Positions 17,309 to 31,018 of a DNA stretch of 64,000 bases are shown here, piece after piece (position 1 is the first letter of the stretch; the number at the start of each line of letters is the position of its first letter). The notes under the pieces are model-generated. The model was not told the origin of the DNA. It worked only from the letters and a program-made list of their open reading frames with translations, and did no database searches. Made by a program: the position numbers and the translations under genes. The DNA comes from CAWGJF01 sp963715745 (lineage in GTDB: Bacteria; Bacteroidota; Ignavibacteria; Ignavibacteriales; Ignavibacteriaceae), in NCBI GenBank assembly GCA_963715745.1, contig OY970271.1, forward strand, positions 1,240,001 to 1,304,000, in the 5' to 3' direction.

Positions 17309-18748
17309 ATGAAATTAAAATTATTCCTATTCTTTCTGTTGACCAGCATTTATGTTTTCCCGCAAATTTTTCAGGATCAGCTTAAACAAAATCAATTACT
17401 GGATGCTGCGAGTGTAATTAATGTAACTATTGGAGGGAACTTTCCAATTACAGGAACATACCCTGCACTTATGACTGAAAGAGTTGATGGATTTGTAACC
17501 AGAATGTATAGTGAAGCTGCGGATTTGATCCTTAAATCTTACAGCGATCCGGATCTAATAAGAAAAGCCAAAAGTGAATTAACCAACTATTCATTGCGGG
17601 GAATAGTTTTAAAACGAAACAATGGTGATGAAATTCCTGTTGATCTTCAAAAATTTAGAACAACTGGTGACTTTGAAGAAAACCCATATTTAAAAAATGA
17701 TGACGTGATAATTTTCCCTTCAAATGATATCAAAAATAATTTTTTTTCTATATCGGGAATTGTAAACAATCCGGGAACATTTTATTATGTTGAAGGGGAT
17801 AAATTAAGTGATGCGCTTGAATTAGCACAAGGATTAAATCCTGCTTATGAAAAAATTGATAGTGTGGAAATATCAAGACTATCATATGATGGTAATACCC
17901 AATCAATTGAAAAGGTACCTATAAAGGATAACATACCACTTCAAAGAGGAGATCGTTTAAGATTTATTGCTCAAGAAAATCAGCGCAGGAATTTTTCAGT
18001 TTCTGTGCTTGGCGAAGTAATATCACCTGGATCAATTCCAATAACGAAAGAAAATACTACTTTATATGATGTAATTAAGCTTGCGGGTGGTTTTACACCA
18101 AGTGCTTCTTTAAATAGATCAAGAGTTTATAAGAGAAGTAGTCTAGCAATGCTATTGGAACAGCAATATAATATTAAACTGGGTGAGCAGCCCGATTTAG
18201 AAAATCCAAGATACAGGAATACAATTTTAAATTTAGAATTTGCATTAATGTATAGAATGTCGAATATCTATTCTGAAGACACAAATTATTTTAACCTGGA
18301 AAATCAATTAAGAGTTCTTACTGAGGGGAGTTCATTGGATTTTAATAAAATTGCAGATCCCGGTTCAGATATTTCAAAATATATTGTTCAAAATGGGGAT
18401 ATTATAATAGTTCCTCCTATTGACAATTCCGTTTATGTATTTGGTCAGGTACTCAGACCTGGCCATGTAACATTTATTCCCGGTAAAGATTACCAGTACT
18501 ATGTTAATGAAGCCAGTGGTTTGGGTGAACTGGCAGAGGAAGATGACATTATGGTAATTAAAGGGGGATCAAGGGCCTGGATTTCACCAATTAGAGAAAA
18601 TGTGCAAATTGAAGAGGGTGACTATATTTATGTGCCTAAAGAAAATTTAAGGACTTTTAGATCTTATGTATCAGAGTATTCGATTTATGTAAGCACATTA
18701 TTAAGTGTAACGGCAATTCTTGTTGCGGTTATTAATCTTGTTAAATAA
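17309..18748 (+). CDS. SLBB-domain polysaccharide export-type protein
   Basis: 479 residues. Signal peptide (MKLKLFLFFLLTSIYVFPQ), then repeated SLBB beta-grasp units recognisable as FSISGIVNNPGTFYY, FSVSVLGEVISPGSIPITK with LYDVIKLAGGFTPSASL, and VYVFGQVLRPGHVTFIPG. A C-terminal membrane helix (VSTLLSVTAILVAVINLV) ends the protein. The domains resemble Wza-type exporters, but the classic N-terminal Poly_export motif is not evident, so it may be a variant exporter or an envelope scaffold. It ends about 23 bases before the proposed rRNA promoter. Confidence 0.8.
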   Translation: MKLKLFLFFLLTSIYVFPQIFQDQLKQNQLLDAASVINVTIGGNFPITGTYPALMTERVDGFVTRMYSEAADLILKSYSDPDLIRKAKSELTNYSLRGIVLKRNNGDEIPVDLQKFRTTGDFEENPYLKNDDVIIFPSNDIKNNFFSISGIVNNPGTFYYVEGDKLSDALELAQGLNPAYEKIDSVEISRLSYDGNTQSIEKVPIKDNIPLQRGDRLRFIAQENQRRNFSVSVLGEVISPGSIPITKENTTLYDVIKLAGGFTPSASLNRSRVYKRSSLAMLLEQQYNIKLGEQPDLENPRYRNTILNLEFALMYRMSNIYSEDTNYFNLENQLRVLTEGSSLDFNKIADPGSDISKYIVQNGDIIIVPPIDNSVYVFGQVLRPGHVTFIPGKDYQYYVNEASGLGELAEEDDIMVIKGGSRAWISPIRENVQIEEGDYIYVPKENLRTFRSYVSEYSIYVSTLLSVTAILVAVINLVK

Positions 18749-19012
18749 ATAGTGTTGTTAATTGTTTTCACTTGTAAATTAAGTTTAAAGTGATATATTT
18801 GCTTCGCCATTTTTGAAATAATTTCAACCAACTTTTCAAAAAAATAAATTACTTTCTGACTCAAAATCTGTTGACTTTAGTAAGGAAAGGATTTATTTTT
18901 AAAGCCCTTCATTTCTGAAGGTTTTATTTTGTTCTTTGATAGAGTGAGAGCGTTTAACCAATCAGTTTAAAAAACGGTTTCAACTTAGTGATGATATAGG
19001 TTTCAAACTTTA
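18749..19012 (+). promoter_or_regulatory. rRNA operon promoter and leader
   Basis: TTG at 18772-18774 and TATATTTG at 18794-18801 are separated by 19 bases, an excellent match to the Bacteroidota TTG-N19-TAnnTTTG promoter. The leader then holds a short hairpin CCTTCA/TGAAGG (18906-18921) followed by T-rich sequence, a boxA-like TGTTCTTTGA at 18930-18939, and the 5' arm of the 16S processing stem at 18958-18981. That arm is largely complementary to 20562-20582 downstream of 16S. Confidence 0.7.
18930..18939 (+). promoter_or_regulatory. boxA-like antitermination site before 16S rRNA
   Basis: TGTTCTTTGA resembles bacterial boxA (TGCTCTTTAA in E. coli). An identical copy precedes 23S at 20916-20925, which supports a conserved NusB/S10-type antitermination role. 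Confidence 0.6.
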
Positions 19013-20551
<1,539 letters not shown>

Positions 20552-20561
20552 AGTTATCAGA

Positions 20562-20582
20562 TGAAACTGTTTTTCTGGTTGG
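20562..20582 (+). other. 3' arm of the 16S precursor processing stem
   Basis: TGAAACTGTTTTTCTGGTTG and the adjoining base pair with the leader at 18958-18981 (CCAATCAG and CGGTTTCA arms), enclosing the 16S gene. This is the layout of an RNase III-type precursor stem. Confidence 0.6.
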
Positions 20583-20637
20583 TAGCCTCGCTCTATCATT
20601 TTTTTTGTTCTTATGTCTATTGAGGCTCGGGTCAATT

Positions 20638-20668
20638 AATCATCTTAATATTTTTAAGGTGATTTTTT
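20638..20668 (+). other. Terminator-like hairpin in the 16S-tRNAIle spacer
   Basis: AATCATCTTAA (20638-20648) and TTAAGGTGATT (20654-20664) form an 11-bp stem with one G-T pair and a 5-base loop, followed by TTTT. It sits just before tRNA-Ile. With the boxA site upstream it could be an antitermination-dependent terminator or simply a processing structure. Confidence 0.5.
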
Positions 20669-20682
20669 GTTGTCTTAGTTAT

Positions 20683-20756
<74 letters not shown>

Positions 20757-20802
20757 CTCGTTTGGGTGATGTGCCATCAGCTAAGATTAAAAATGGTAAT
20801 AG

Positions 20803-20819
20803 CCCTTAAAAATTTTTAA

Positions 20820-20822
<3 letters not shown>
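20803..20822 (+). repeat. Perfect 20-bp palindrome overlapping the tRNA-Ala 5' end
   Basis: CCCTTAAAAA is followed directly by TTTTTAAGGG, a perfect palindrome. Its last three bases are the first bases of the tRNA-Ala acceptor stem. In the precursor it could fold as a hairpin competing with the acceptor stem. Confidence 0.7.
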
Positions 20823-20892
<70 letters not shown>

Positions 20893-20915
20893 CTAAGGTT
20901 TTCTAACCTTAAAAT

Positions 20916-20938
20916 TGTTCTTTGAAAGATTGGAAGAG
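20916..20938 (+). promoter_or_regulatory. boxA-like site and 5' arm of the 23S processing stem
   Basis: TGTTCTTTGA (20916-20925) repeats the boxA-like site of the leader. The adjoining AAGATTGGAAGAG (20926-20938) is perfectly complementary to CTCTTCCAATCTT at 24068-24080 beyond 23S, a 13-bp precursor stem. A small hairpin TAAGGTT/AACCTTA precedes it at 20894-20911. Confidence 0.65.
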
Positions 20939-21022
20939 TAAAAACTTAATAATCTAATTCTGGATTATGCGGTTTTACTGAGCCTGAATATAGAAGAGGA
21001 TCTATCTGTGTATAAAAATTTC

Positions 21023-24029
<3,007 letters not shown>

Positions 24030-24099
24030 GTTTATTTTTATAAACAGATAATCTCTTTTTCAGGTTCCTCTTCCAATCTTATAATTTTGATTAAGATTT

Positions 24100-24213
24100 T
24101 TGGTGGCTTTAGCCCGGGTGCTACACCTCTTCCCATTCCGAACAGAGTAGTTAAGACCCGGTGCGCCGATGGTACTGCATGCGCAGGTGTGTGGGAGAGT
24201 AGGTCGCTGCCAA
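24100..24213 (+). rRNA. rrf: 5S ribosomal RNA
   Basis: About 114 bases. Terminal helix TTGGTGGC pairs with GCTGCCAA; internal blocks CCCATTCCGAACAGAG and GGGAGAGTAGGTCGC are typical of 5S. Last gene of the operon. Confidence 0.95.
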
Positions 24214-24224
24214 TTTTATTTTAT

Positions 24225-24259
24225 ACCCCGATCAATTTTTGTTCGGGGTTTTTTATTTT
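24225..24259 (+). terminator. rRNA operon terminator, first copy of a 35-bp direct repeat
   Basis: CCCCGA (24226-24231) and TCGGGG (24243-24248) form a hairpin followed by TTTTTTATTTT. Positions 24225-24259 are identical, base for base, to 31458-31492. Confidence 0.85.
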
Positions 24260-24448
24260 AACACTACTTTTATTGTCAAGTCGGATCTATTGCTTTTATT
24301 CAAAAAATATTTGATGTTAACCGGCGATAATACATCCATATTTTCAGGAAGGGTTTATAGTCCTAACGAAGCTATCACAACTATTACTTGGTTAATCTTC
24401 TCTCTTCAAGTGTGGATGTAGTTTACATTATTCATTTATTTATATGAA

Positions 24449-27400
24449 TTGAAAAAGCTATTCATCATCTTGATTTTGTTCACTGCTTTTTGTGATGCCC
24501 CACATTCGTTGGCCCAGCAATCAAAAATTTCTTTTGAACACTTTCAAGTTGAACAAGGTGTACCTCCAATTGTTCCTTGCATCTTACAGGACCGGACTGG
24601 CTATATATGGTTTGGAACTTTCTTCGGCTTATACAGATATGATGGTTACTCTATCCTATCTTATAGGCCAGATAACAGTGATACAACGAATATCACAAAT
24701 GCAGAGGTTGCAGCACTCTGTGACGACAAAGAAGGAAACATTTGGGTTGGTCATTCTATTGGTCTGGATAGATTTAATCCATCCACACAGAGGTTTACAC
24801 ATTATATTCTAAATAAGCAGACTCCGTTAAATGACTGGAGTAATCATGTTCTTTCTCTGTTAAATGATAGAGATGATAATTTATGGATTGGTACAGGCGC
24901 TGGATTATATAAATTTGATAAAAAAACTGAAACTTTCGAATGGATTAAACATGATAGTACAAACCCGAATAGTTTAATTCAAAATGCTGTAAATGCAATT
25001 TATGAAACCAAAGACGGAACATTATGGTTTGGCACAGGCAATGGATTGGATAAATTAGACAAAACTGACAGTAGGTTCATTCACTATTGGAGTGATCCAA
25101 ATTTTACGGGATATAAATGGGAACCAATGCCTCATTGGATTCTTTCTATATTTGAGGACCACGATGGAATAATATGGATGGGCACGTCGGGCGGTTTAGT
25201 GGAGTTTAATAGAAAAACTGAGTCGTTCGAAATGTGTAAAAATGATCAAAAAGATCCAACAAGTTTAGCAGATAATGCGATATTATCTATCTCTGAAGAT
25301 TCAAATGGTTTTTTATGGATAGGGACACAAAACGGATTATACATTTTAAATAAAAATACTAAAAAAATCAGTCATTACACTTATGAAATAAATGATCCGG
25401 GGAGTTTAAGCAGCAATGATGTCAGTAAAATTCTGTTTGATAAATCCGGAACAATTTGGGTGTCAACCAGAAGCAGCGGCGTTAACAAGTACACTCCTCA
25501 AAACTCCTCAATTAAACTATATTCATCAGAAATTAAGGGTCCATCCAGGGTTCCAACTGTTATTTTAGGAGCTTTGGTTGAAGATAATAAAGGTAAAATA
25601 TGGATAGGCTCGGATAAGGGACTTATAAGTTTTGATTCTCAAAGAGAAATATTTAAGGAAGAAAATCCTAGAAAAAGTATATGGGGGCTTTTATTGGATA
25701 AATCAGGAACTCTCTGGATATGTATAGAACCGGGAAATCTTTTTTATAAAAAAGAGAATGAGGGGAAAATAGATCAATTCTTTGAATCAAATGGACATAC
25801 ATTTTATGAAGCAGTCAATACAATGTGCAACAGCAGCGATGGAAGTATATGGCTTGGGACTGGAGATGGTAAAGTCTTAAAATTAAATCCTACTAAAAGA
25901 AAGGTTGAGCAAATAGCAAAATATAGTTCTAGCATTGATGCAATTTATGAAGATAAAACAGGATTATTATGGATTGGTACTAATGCAGCAGGTTTAGTGT
26001 GTTATAATCCAATAGAAAAAACTTTTATCAGATTTTCAACAGATCCTAAAGATTCCTTGACCATTAGCGGAAATAACATTATGGGTATTTGTGAGGATGG
26101 AGCAGGAACTCTTTGGGTAGTTGCAAATACCAGCTTGAACAAATTTGACAGAGTAAATCAGAAATGCATCCGGTGGGGAGGAAAAGACGGATTTCCAAAA
26201 GACGCCTTATCCATAACAAATGATATACACGGAAACTTGATGGTAAGTACAGGAAACGGAATTATTAAATATAATCCATTTACCAAAAAAATTAAAAATT
26301 ACCCTGGGATTAAACTAAGTTGGGGATATAAGATGAAAAATGGAGATATGTATTTTGTGTCAGCCCCTTTCTATAATGAGAAACAAGTAATTGTTAGATT
26401 TAATCCGGATAGCCTTAAAGATAATCCGTTTGTGCCCCCTGTTGTAATAACATCCTTTAAAGAGTTTGAGAAACCTTATCCTTTCGGCAAAAATATTCAA
26501 TTAACATACGATGAAAATTTTATATCTTTTGAATTTTCTGCTTTAAGTTATATACATCCTGAAAAAAATCAATACGCATATAAAATGGAAAGTATAGATA
26601 AAAATTGGATTTATTCGGGGACAAGACGATACGCATCATATCCGAATTTAGATCCGGGAAAATATATTTTCAGAGTAAAAGGTTCAAACAATGATGGGGT
26701 CTGGAATGAAGAAGGAACTTCAATTGCAATAATAATTTCACCGCCATGGTGGAAAACCTGGTGGGCTTACTCAGCTTATGCTCTTCTTTTCATTTTCTCA
26801 CTATATGGAATAAGACAATACGAAATGAACAGATTAAAATTAAAAGATAAAATAAAATTGGATGAAGCTGTTTTGAAAGAAAAAGGAGAGACTGATAAAA
26901 TGAAATCACGATTCTTTGCTAACATCTCACACGAATTCAGAACGCCACTTACATTAATTCTTGGTCCCGCAGAAAAAATAAGTTCAAAAACATCTGACGA
27001 TATTATAAAAGACGCAAACATTATAAAAAGAAACTCTAGAAGGCTGCTTCAGTTAATAAATCAGTTATTGGATTTATCAAAACTTGAAGCCGGAAAACTT
27101 AAGCTGGAAGCATCTAAAGGGAATATTGTTTCATTTGTGAAGGGTGCTGCGCTGTCATTTGAATCATTAGCTGAATCAAAAGATATAAGTTTGAAGATAA
27201 TTTCTGATAAGGAATTTATTGAATTGTATTTCGACAAAGAGAAGATGATGAAGATCCTTACAAACATTTTATCTAATGCATTTAAGTTTACTCCGGAGGA
27301 AGGAGTTATAACCGTGAGTATAAATTTACCCACCCCTAAATCCCCTCCCAAGGAGGGGACATCGAAAGGTGTGTTTTCCCCTCCTATGGAGGGGCGAGGG

Positions 27401-28558
27401 GTGGGTCAGAAACCTTTTAATGCTGGCAATTACGTCTCTATCTCAATAAGAGATACAGGAATCGGAATAGCACAGGAAGAAATACCGAAATTATTCGACA
27501 GGTTTTACCAGGTTGACACTTCGCAAACCAGAGAATATGAGGGAACAGGTATTGGTCTTGCTTTGATAAAAGAATTAATTGAGCTGCATCACGGTAACAT
27601 CAAAGTGGAAAGTGAAAAAGATAGCTGGACTGAATTTATATTAAAATTTCCTATGGGAAAAGATCATTTACGGGAAGATGAAATTGTAAAAGATGAAAAA
27701 TTAAGCGAAATAAAAATCCCGATTGATTTGCAATTGAATACTACTAAAAAAGCTGAAAAAGAATTACATAAGCAGGTTTTTCCTACCGAAAGTAATGCAG
27801 CGAAAGAAGAAGAAACAGTCATTATAATCGTAGAAGATAACTATGATATGAGACAATACATCAGAGAATCTCTCGAAGGTAAATATTTAGTTGAAGAAGC
27901 CGTGAATGGCGAGCAGGGAGTTAGAAAAGCAGAAAAAATTATTCCTGACTTGATCATCAGCGATATGATGATGCCTAAGATGGATGGAAATGAATTGGTA
28001 AGAATATTAAAGAATGATGAAAAGACAAGTCACATACCTATTATTCTGCTTACAGCAAAAGCAGATCAGGAAAATAAATTGGAAGGTTTGGAAACTGGCG
28101 CAGATGATTACTTAACAAAGCCATTTGATATAAAAGAACTTCAGGTGAGAATAAAAAACCTGATCAACATCAGAAAAAAGCTTCAGGAGCGATTCAACAA
28201 AATTGAAATTAAACCGGTAAAAGAAAGTAAACCAATCAGTCTTGATGAAAAATTTATAATCAAGGTAAATGAAATCATTGTAAAGCATATAGCTGAAGAA
28301 GAATTTAATATGGAAGAGTTTAGTGAAGAATTATATATGAGCAGAATGCAGGTTCACAGAAAACTAAAGGCATTAACCGGAAAATCTGCAAACCGGTATG
28401 TAAGATCGTTTAAGCTCCAGAAAGCAAAAAAGATGATAGAAGAAAAACAAGGGAACATTTCTGAAATTGCTTACTCATTGGGTTTTGGAAGCCCGGCTTA
28501 CTTTACAAAGTGTTTTAAAGATCAATTCGGCTATTCCCCAAGTGAAATTGTAGAATAA
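24449..28558 (+). CDS. Hybrid two-component system sensor/regulator (HTCS) with Reg_prop propeller and AraC output
   Basis: 1369 residues from a TTG start. Domain order: signal peptide (1-22); periplasmic propeller with repeated GxIWxGT-type units (about 30-650); Y_Y_Y domain (about 680-760); one membrane helix (near 770-790); HisKA with His828 in ANISHEFRTPL; HATPase (about 925-1065, NAFKFTPEEG and DTGIGIAQEE); receiver with Asp1172 in IISDMMMPKMDG; C-terminal AraC HTH ending FGYSPSEIVE. Such proteins sense glycans or other extracellular ligands and switch on adjacent genes. A 77-bp palindromic element adds about 26 residues (near 961-986) between two strands of the ATPase domain without breaking the frame. 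The likely targets lie just downstream. Confidence 0.93.
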   Translation: MKKLFIILILFTAFCDAPHSLAQQSKISFEHFQVEQGVPPIVPCILQDRTGYIWFGTFFGLYRYDGYSILSYRPDNSDTTNITNAEVAALCDDKEGNIWVGHSIGLDRFNPSTQRFTHYILNKQTPLNDWSNHVLSLLNDRDDNLWIGTGAGLYKFDKKTETFEWIKHDSTNPNSLIQNAVNAIYETKDGTLWFGTGNGLDKLDKTDSRFIHYWSDPNFTGYKWEPMPHWILSIFEDHDGIIWMGTSGGLVEFNRKTESFEMCKNDQKDPTSLADNAILSISEDSNGFLWIGTQNGLYILNKNTKKISHYTYEINDPGSLSSNDVSKILFDKSGTIWVSTRSSGVNKYTPQNSSIKLYSSEIKGPSRVPTVILGALVEDNKGKIWIGSDKGLISFDSQREIFKEENPRKSIWGLLLDKSGTLWICIEPGNLFYKKENEGKIDQFFESNGHTFYEAVNTMCNSSDGSIWLGTGDGKVLKLNPTKRKVEQIAKYSSSIDAIYEDKTGLLWIGTNAAGLVCYNPIEKTFIRFSTDPKDSLTISGNNIMGICEDGAGTLWVVANTSLNKFDRVNQKCIRWGGKDGFPKDALSITNDIHGNLMVSTGNGIIKYNPFTKKIKNYPGIKLSWGYKMKNGDMYFVSAPFYNEKQVIVRFNPDSLKDNPFVPPVVITSFKEFEKPYPFGKNIQLTYDENFISFEFSALSYIHPEKNQYAYKMESIDKNWIYSGTRRYASYPNLDPGKYIFRVKGSNNDGVWNEEGTSIAIIISPPWWKTWWAYSAYALLFIFSLYGIRQYEMNRLKLKDKIKLDEAVLKEKGETDKMKSRFFANISHEFRTPLTLILGPAEKISSKTSDDIIKDANIIKRNSRRLLQLINQLLDLSKLEAGKLKLEASKGNIVSFVKGAALSFESLAESKDISLKIISDKEFIELYFDKEKMMKILTNILSNAFKFTPEEGVITVSINLPTPKSPPKEGTSKGVFSPPMEGRGVGQKPFNAGNYVSISIRDTGIGIAQEEIPKLFDRFYQVDTSQTREYEGTGIGLALIKELIELHHGNIKVESEKDSWTEFILKFPMGKDHLREDEIVKDEKLSEIKIPIDLQLNTTKKAEKELHKQVFPTESNAAKEEETVIIIVEDNYDMRQYIRESLEGKYLVEEAVNGEQGVRKAEKIIPDLIISDMMMPKMDGNELVRILKNDEKTSHIPIILLTAKADQENKLEGLETGADDYLTKPFDIKELQVRIKNLINIRKKLQERFNKIEIKPVKESKPISLDEKFIIKVNEIIVKHIAEEEFNMEEFSEELYMSRMQVHRKLKALTGKSANRYVRSFKLQKAKKMIEEKQGNISEIAYSLGFGSPAYFTKCFKDQFGYSPSEIVE
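27329..27405 (+). repeat. 77-bp nested palindromic element inserted in frame within a kinase gene
   Basis: Outer arms CCCACCCCT (27329-27337) and AGGGGTGGG (27397-27405) are perfect complements. Between them are two hairpins: CCCCTCC/GGAGGGG at 27342-27358 and CCCCTCC/GGAGGGG at 27378-27394. The whole would fold as a three-way cruciform. It is far more GC-rich than the surrounding gene and encodes a Pro/Gly-rich peptide (PTPKSPPKEG ... SPPMEGRGVG). It resembles dispersed palindromic coding elements known from other bacteria. No second copy was seen in this window. Confidence 0.8.
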
Positions 28559-28600
28559 CTCCCTTCACATTTTATTCAATTTCGCTTTCTAAATTTCGAA

Positions 28601-28632
28601 TGTTACAAATTCGAAAGTTTTTGTTACAAATT
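28601..28632 (+). promoter_or_regulatory. Tandem 11-bp direct repeats, candidate operator of the HTCS
   Basis: TGTTACAAATT occurs at 28601-28611 and 28622-28632, start-to-start 21 bases (two helical turns). The first copy is framed by TTTCGAA (28594-28600) and TTCGAAA (28610-28616). The site lies between the AraC-output regulator and the secreted-protein gene, about 75-105 bases before its ATG. Confidence 0.5.
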
Positions 28633-28705
28633 TTATAGGTACCCACCTCCTCTATTTAGTTAATTGCCTCCGTAATTTTTTAATCAAAAATAAATGGAGG
28701 TTTTT

Positions 28706-30091
28706 ATGAAAAAATTTTCTATCTACTTAGGCTTTTTGATCTTTGGAATTTTTTCTGTTATCATAAGAGCACAAATCCAATGGGATACTCAAATCGCACA
28801 GGGCCTGACAGTGTTCTCTGATCCGATGACGATATTCTCAGCTGTTGACCATAATATTTGCTGGGGAATTGAATATTACGAACTTGGTAACGGCATCACA
28901 AATCCCAAATTCGCAATAACAACTAACGGCGGCAGTAATTGGAGTGTGGCTTCAGCTCTAATTCCATCCGGAAGTGGGGTTGAAGCTATTTATGCAAGAG
29001 ATGCTCAGACAGCCTGGATCGCAGTGTTTAATCCTACTAATGGGGCAGACCGTGGTATTTATAATACTACCGATGGTGGGGTCAGCTGGAATAAACAAGG
29101 AAGTGCATTCACCGGCGGCGGTCACCCTTTAATTATATATTTTTATAATAAAAGTGATACGGGTATCTGTGTAGGTGCTCCCAGGAATAATCGTTTTGAA
29201 GTTTATACAACAATTGATGGTGGTACTAACTGGACTCTGGTTCAGACTACAAATATGCCAGCAGCAGATCCGGGAGATCTATTTCCAACAGGAGGCACAG
29301 GTTCAGGTAATACTTTCCTTTTCGGCACTTTTTTGAGAAAGGTATACAGAAGTACAGATAGAGGTACAACCTGGACTAAGATTAATTATAATGCGGCACC
29401 CAGTGGTGCAGGCATTGGTATTCAATTAAAAGATGATCTTAATGGTATAGCCGCTACTTATTTCGGGGACCATATTAACCGGGTCGCCAAAACATCGGAT
29501 GGAGGGCAAACGTGGAGTTCACAACCGCTTCCACCGTCACATCCATCATTCTACTTTATAAGTTACGTTCCGGGAACATCCGCAATGTACTTTGTAACAT
29601 CCCATAATAATTACAGCTGGAACGATGAAGTTACCACTCCCGGTTCGATGTTTACCCAGGATAGCGGAAAAACCTGGTCCCAAATTGACAGCAAACCTCA
29701 CGGAGCAGCTTCATTCTCAGATGACGGCTGGGGATGGTCGGGCGGAATCGGCGATACAATCTATAGAATATCAAGGGACGCTCTGCCTGTGGGTGTGAGA
29801 GAATTTACTGTTAACGCTGAACTGCCTGAAAATTTCAGTCTAGAACAAAACTATCCCAATCCATTCAATCCGTCAACAAAAATAAAATATTCAATTCCAA
29901 CTTCAGAATTCGTAACACTTAAAGTTTATGACGTATTGGGGAATGAAGTTGCTACTTTGTTGAATGAGGATAAACCGGCTGGAAGTTATTCGGTGGAAAT
30001 TAATGCAGCAAATCTTTCTAGCGGGATTTATTTCTATAGAATGCAAACAAAAAATTCCATTGAAACAAAGAAGATGATTCTACTTCGTTAA
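28706..30091 (+). CDS. Type IX secretion-sorted protein with BNR/Ycf48-like repeats
   Basis: 461 residues from the ATG at 28706. An earlier in-frame ATG at 28694 overlaps the ribosome site GGAGG (28696-28700), so the later start is preferred. Signal peptide, then repeats with TTDGGVSWNKQG, TIDGGTNWTLVQ, STDRGTTWTKIN and TSDGGQTWSS, each like a sialidase/Ycf48 propeller blade with an Asp-box. The last 85 or so residues are a type A sorting domain: LPENFSLEQNYPNPFNPST, then GNEVATLL, SGIYFYRM and a terminal KKMILLR. It should be exported and cell-surface attached or released through T9SS. Likely controlled by the preceding HTCS. Confidence 0.88.
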   Translation: MKKFSIYLGFLIFGIFSVIIRAQIQWDTQIAQGLTVFSDPMTIFSAVDHNICWGIEYYELGNGITNPKFAITTNGGSNWSVASALIPSGSGVEAIYARDAQTAWIAVFNPTNGADRGIYNTTDGGVSWNKQGSAFTGGGHPLIIYFYNKSDTGICVGAPRNNRFEVYTTIDGGTNWTLVQTTNMPAADPGDLFPTGGTGSGNTFLFGTFLRKVYRSTDRGTTWTKINYNAAPSGAGIGIQLKDDLNGIAATYFGDHINRVAKTSDGGQTWSSQPLPPSHPSFYFISYVPGTSAMYFVTSHNNYSWNDEVTTPGSMFTQDSGKTWSQIDSKPHGAASFSDDGWGWSGGIGDTIYRISRDALPVGVREFTVNAELPENFSLEQNYPNPFNPSTKIKYSIPTSEFVTLKVYDVLGNEVATLLNEDKPAGSYSVEINAANLSSGIYFYRMQTKNSIETKKMILLR

Positions 30092-30160
30092 TTAGTGTTG
30101 ACATAGTCTCAATTAATAAGTCTTCAATATTTAATGAACAACAATATAACAGGAGGTTTT

Positions 30161-31018
30161 ATGAAAACCGTTTTTATTTCTTTCACGGTCGCATTAACTG
30201 TTTTTATTTTTTTTCAAGCCTGTCAGGATCAGGTTGAAAATATTACTCCGGTTGATTCAGACCAGCCGGCGACTCTTGCAAAGTGCGGTTTTGATTCTGT
30301 AGCAATTTCAGTTTTTGCAACAGGTTTGAATAATCCGCGTGGGCTTAAGTTTGGCCCCGATGGTTATCTTTATGTTGCCGAAGGCGGACTTGGCGGAACC
30401 AATTCCTCCTCCGGTCAATGCGACCAGGTTATACCGCCAATTGGCCCTTATAACGGAGACTTCACCGCTAGCATATCGAAAATAAGTCCAACTGGAGATG
30501 TTACAAGAATTGCAGAAAATATTCCATCAAGCCAAACAAGCCCGGAATCAGGTGGATTGGTTAGTGGCGTTGCAGATCTGGCTTTTATTGGTAATACATT
30601 ATATGCTTTAGTCGGAGGGGCAGGATGTTCTCATGGATTTCCTGATAATCCTAATGGTATATTTAAAGTGAACAATAATGGAACACTTGACTTAATAGCA
30701 GATTTAAGTGATTGGTCATTAAATCACCCGGTAAGAAATCCTGAAGAAGATGATTATGAACCTGATGGGACATGGTATAGTATGATTAATGTACAGGGCA
30801 AACTTTATGCCGTTGAACCTAATCACGGTGAAATGGTAAAGGTAACAATAAACGGAAATATAAGTAGGGTTATTGATGTTTCAGCTTCTCAGGGTCATAT
30901 TGTTCCAACTACAGTTGCTTATCATGGAAACTTCTATATAGGGAATCTTAATACATTTCCTGTTGTACCAGGAAGTTCCAGCATCTTCAAGGTTACACCA
31001 AATGGCATATTCATATAA
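30161..31018 (+). CDS. ScyD/ScyE-family secreted beta-propeller lipoprotein, N-terminal part before a frame break
   Basis: 285 residues from ATG 30161, chosen because AGGAGG at 30151-30156 precedes it. Signal peptide with FFQACQD as probable lipobox. The body has NHL/SMP-30-like blades: FATGLNNPRGLKFGPDGYLYVAEGG, then SGVADLAF and GTWYSMINVQGKLYAVEPNHGE. The frame stops at 31018 after TPNGIFI. The downstream sequence continues the same protein one base earlier (see next entry). Restoring one A in GGCATATTC would give PNGNIHISETG. The family is often described near scytonemin-like or secreted-protein loci, with unproven function. Confidence 0.75.
   Translation: MKTVFISFTVALTVFIFFQACQDQVENITPVDSDQPATLAKCGFDSVAISVFATGLNNPRGLKFGPDGYLYVAEGGLGGTNSSSGQCDQVIPPIGPYNGDFTASISKISPTGDVTRIAENIPSSQTSPESGGLVSGVADLAFIGNTLYALVGGAGCSHGFPDNPNGIFKVNNNGTLDLIADLSDWSLNHPVRNPEEDDYEPDGTWYSMINVQGKLYAVEPNHGEMVKVTINGNISRVIDVSASQGHIVPTTVAYHGNFYIGNLNTFPVVPGSSSIFKVTPNGIFI

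Noticed and set aside
24449..28558. Palindromic insert in the HTCS as a gene-disrupting lesion
   Set aside because: The frame continues through it, and the downstream ATPase, receiver and AraC domains are intact, so the gene is kept as coding.
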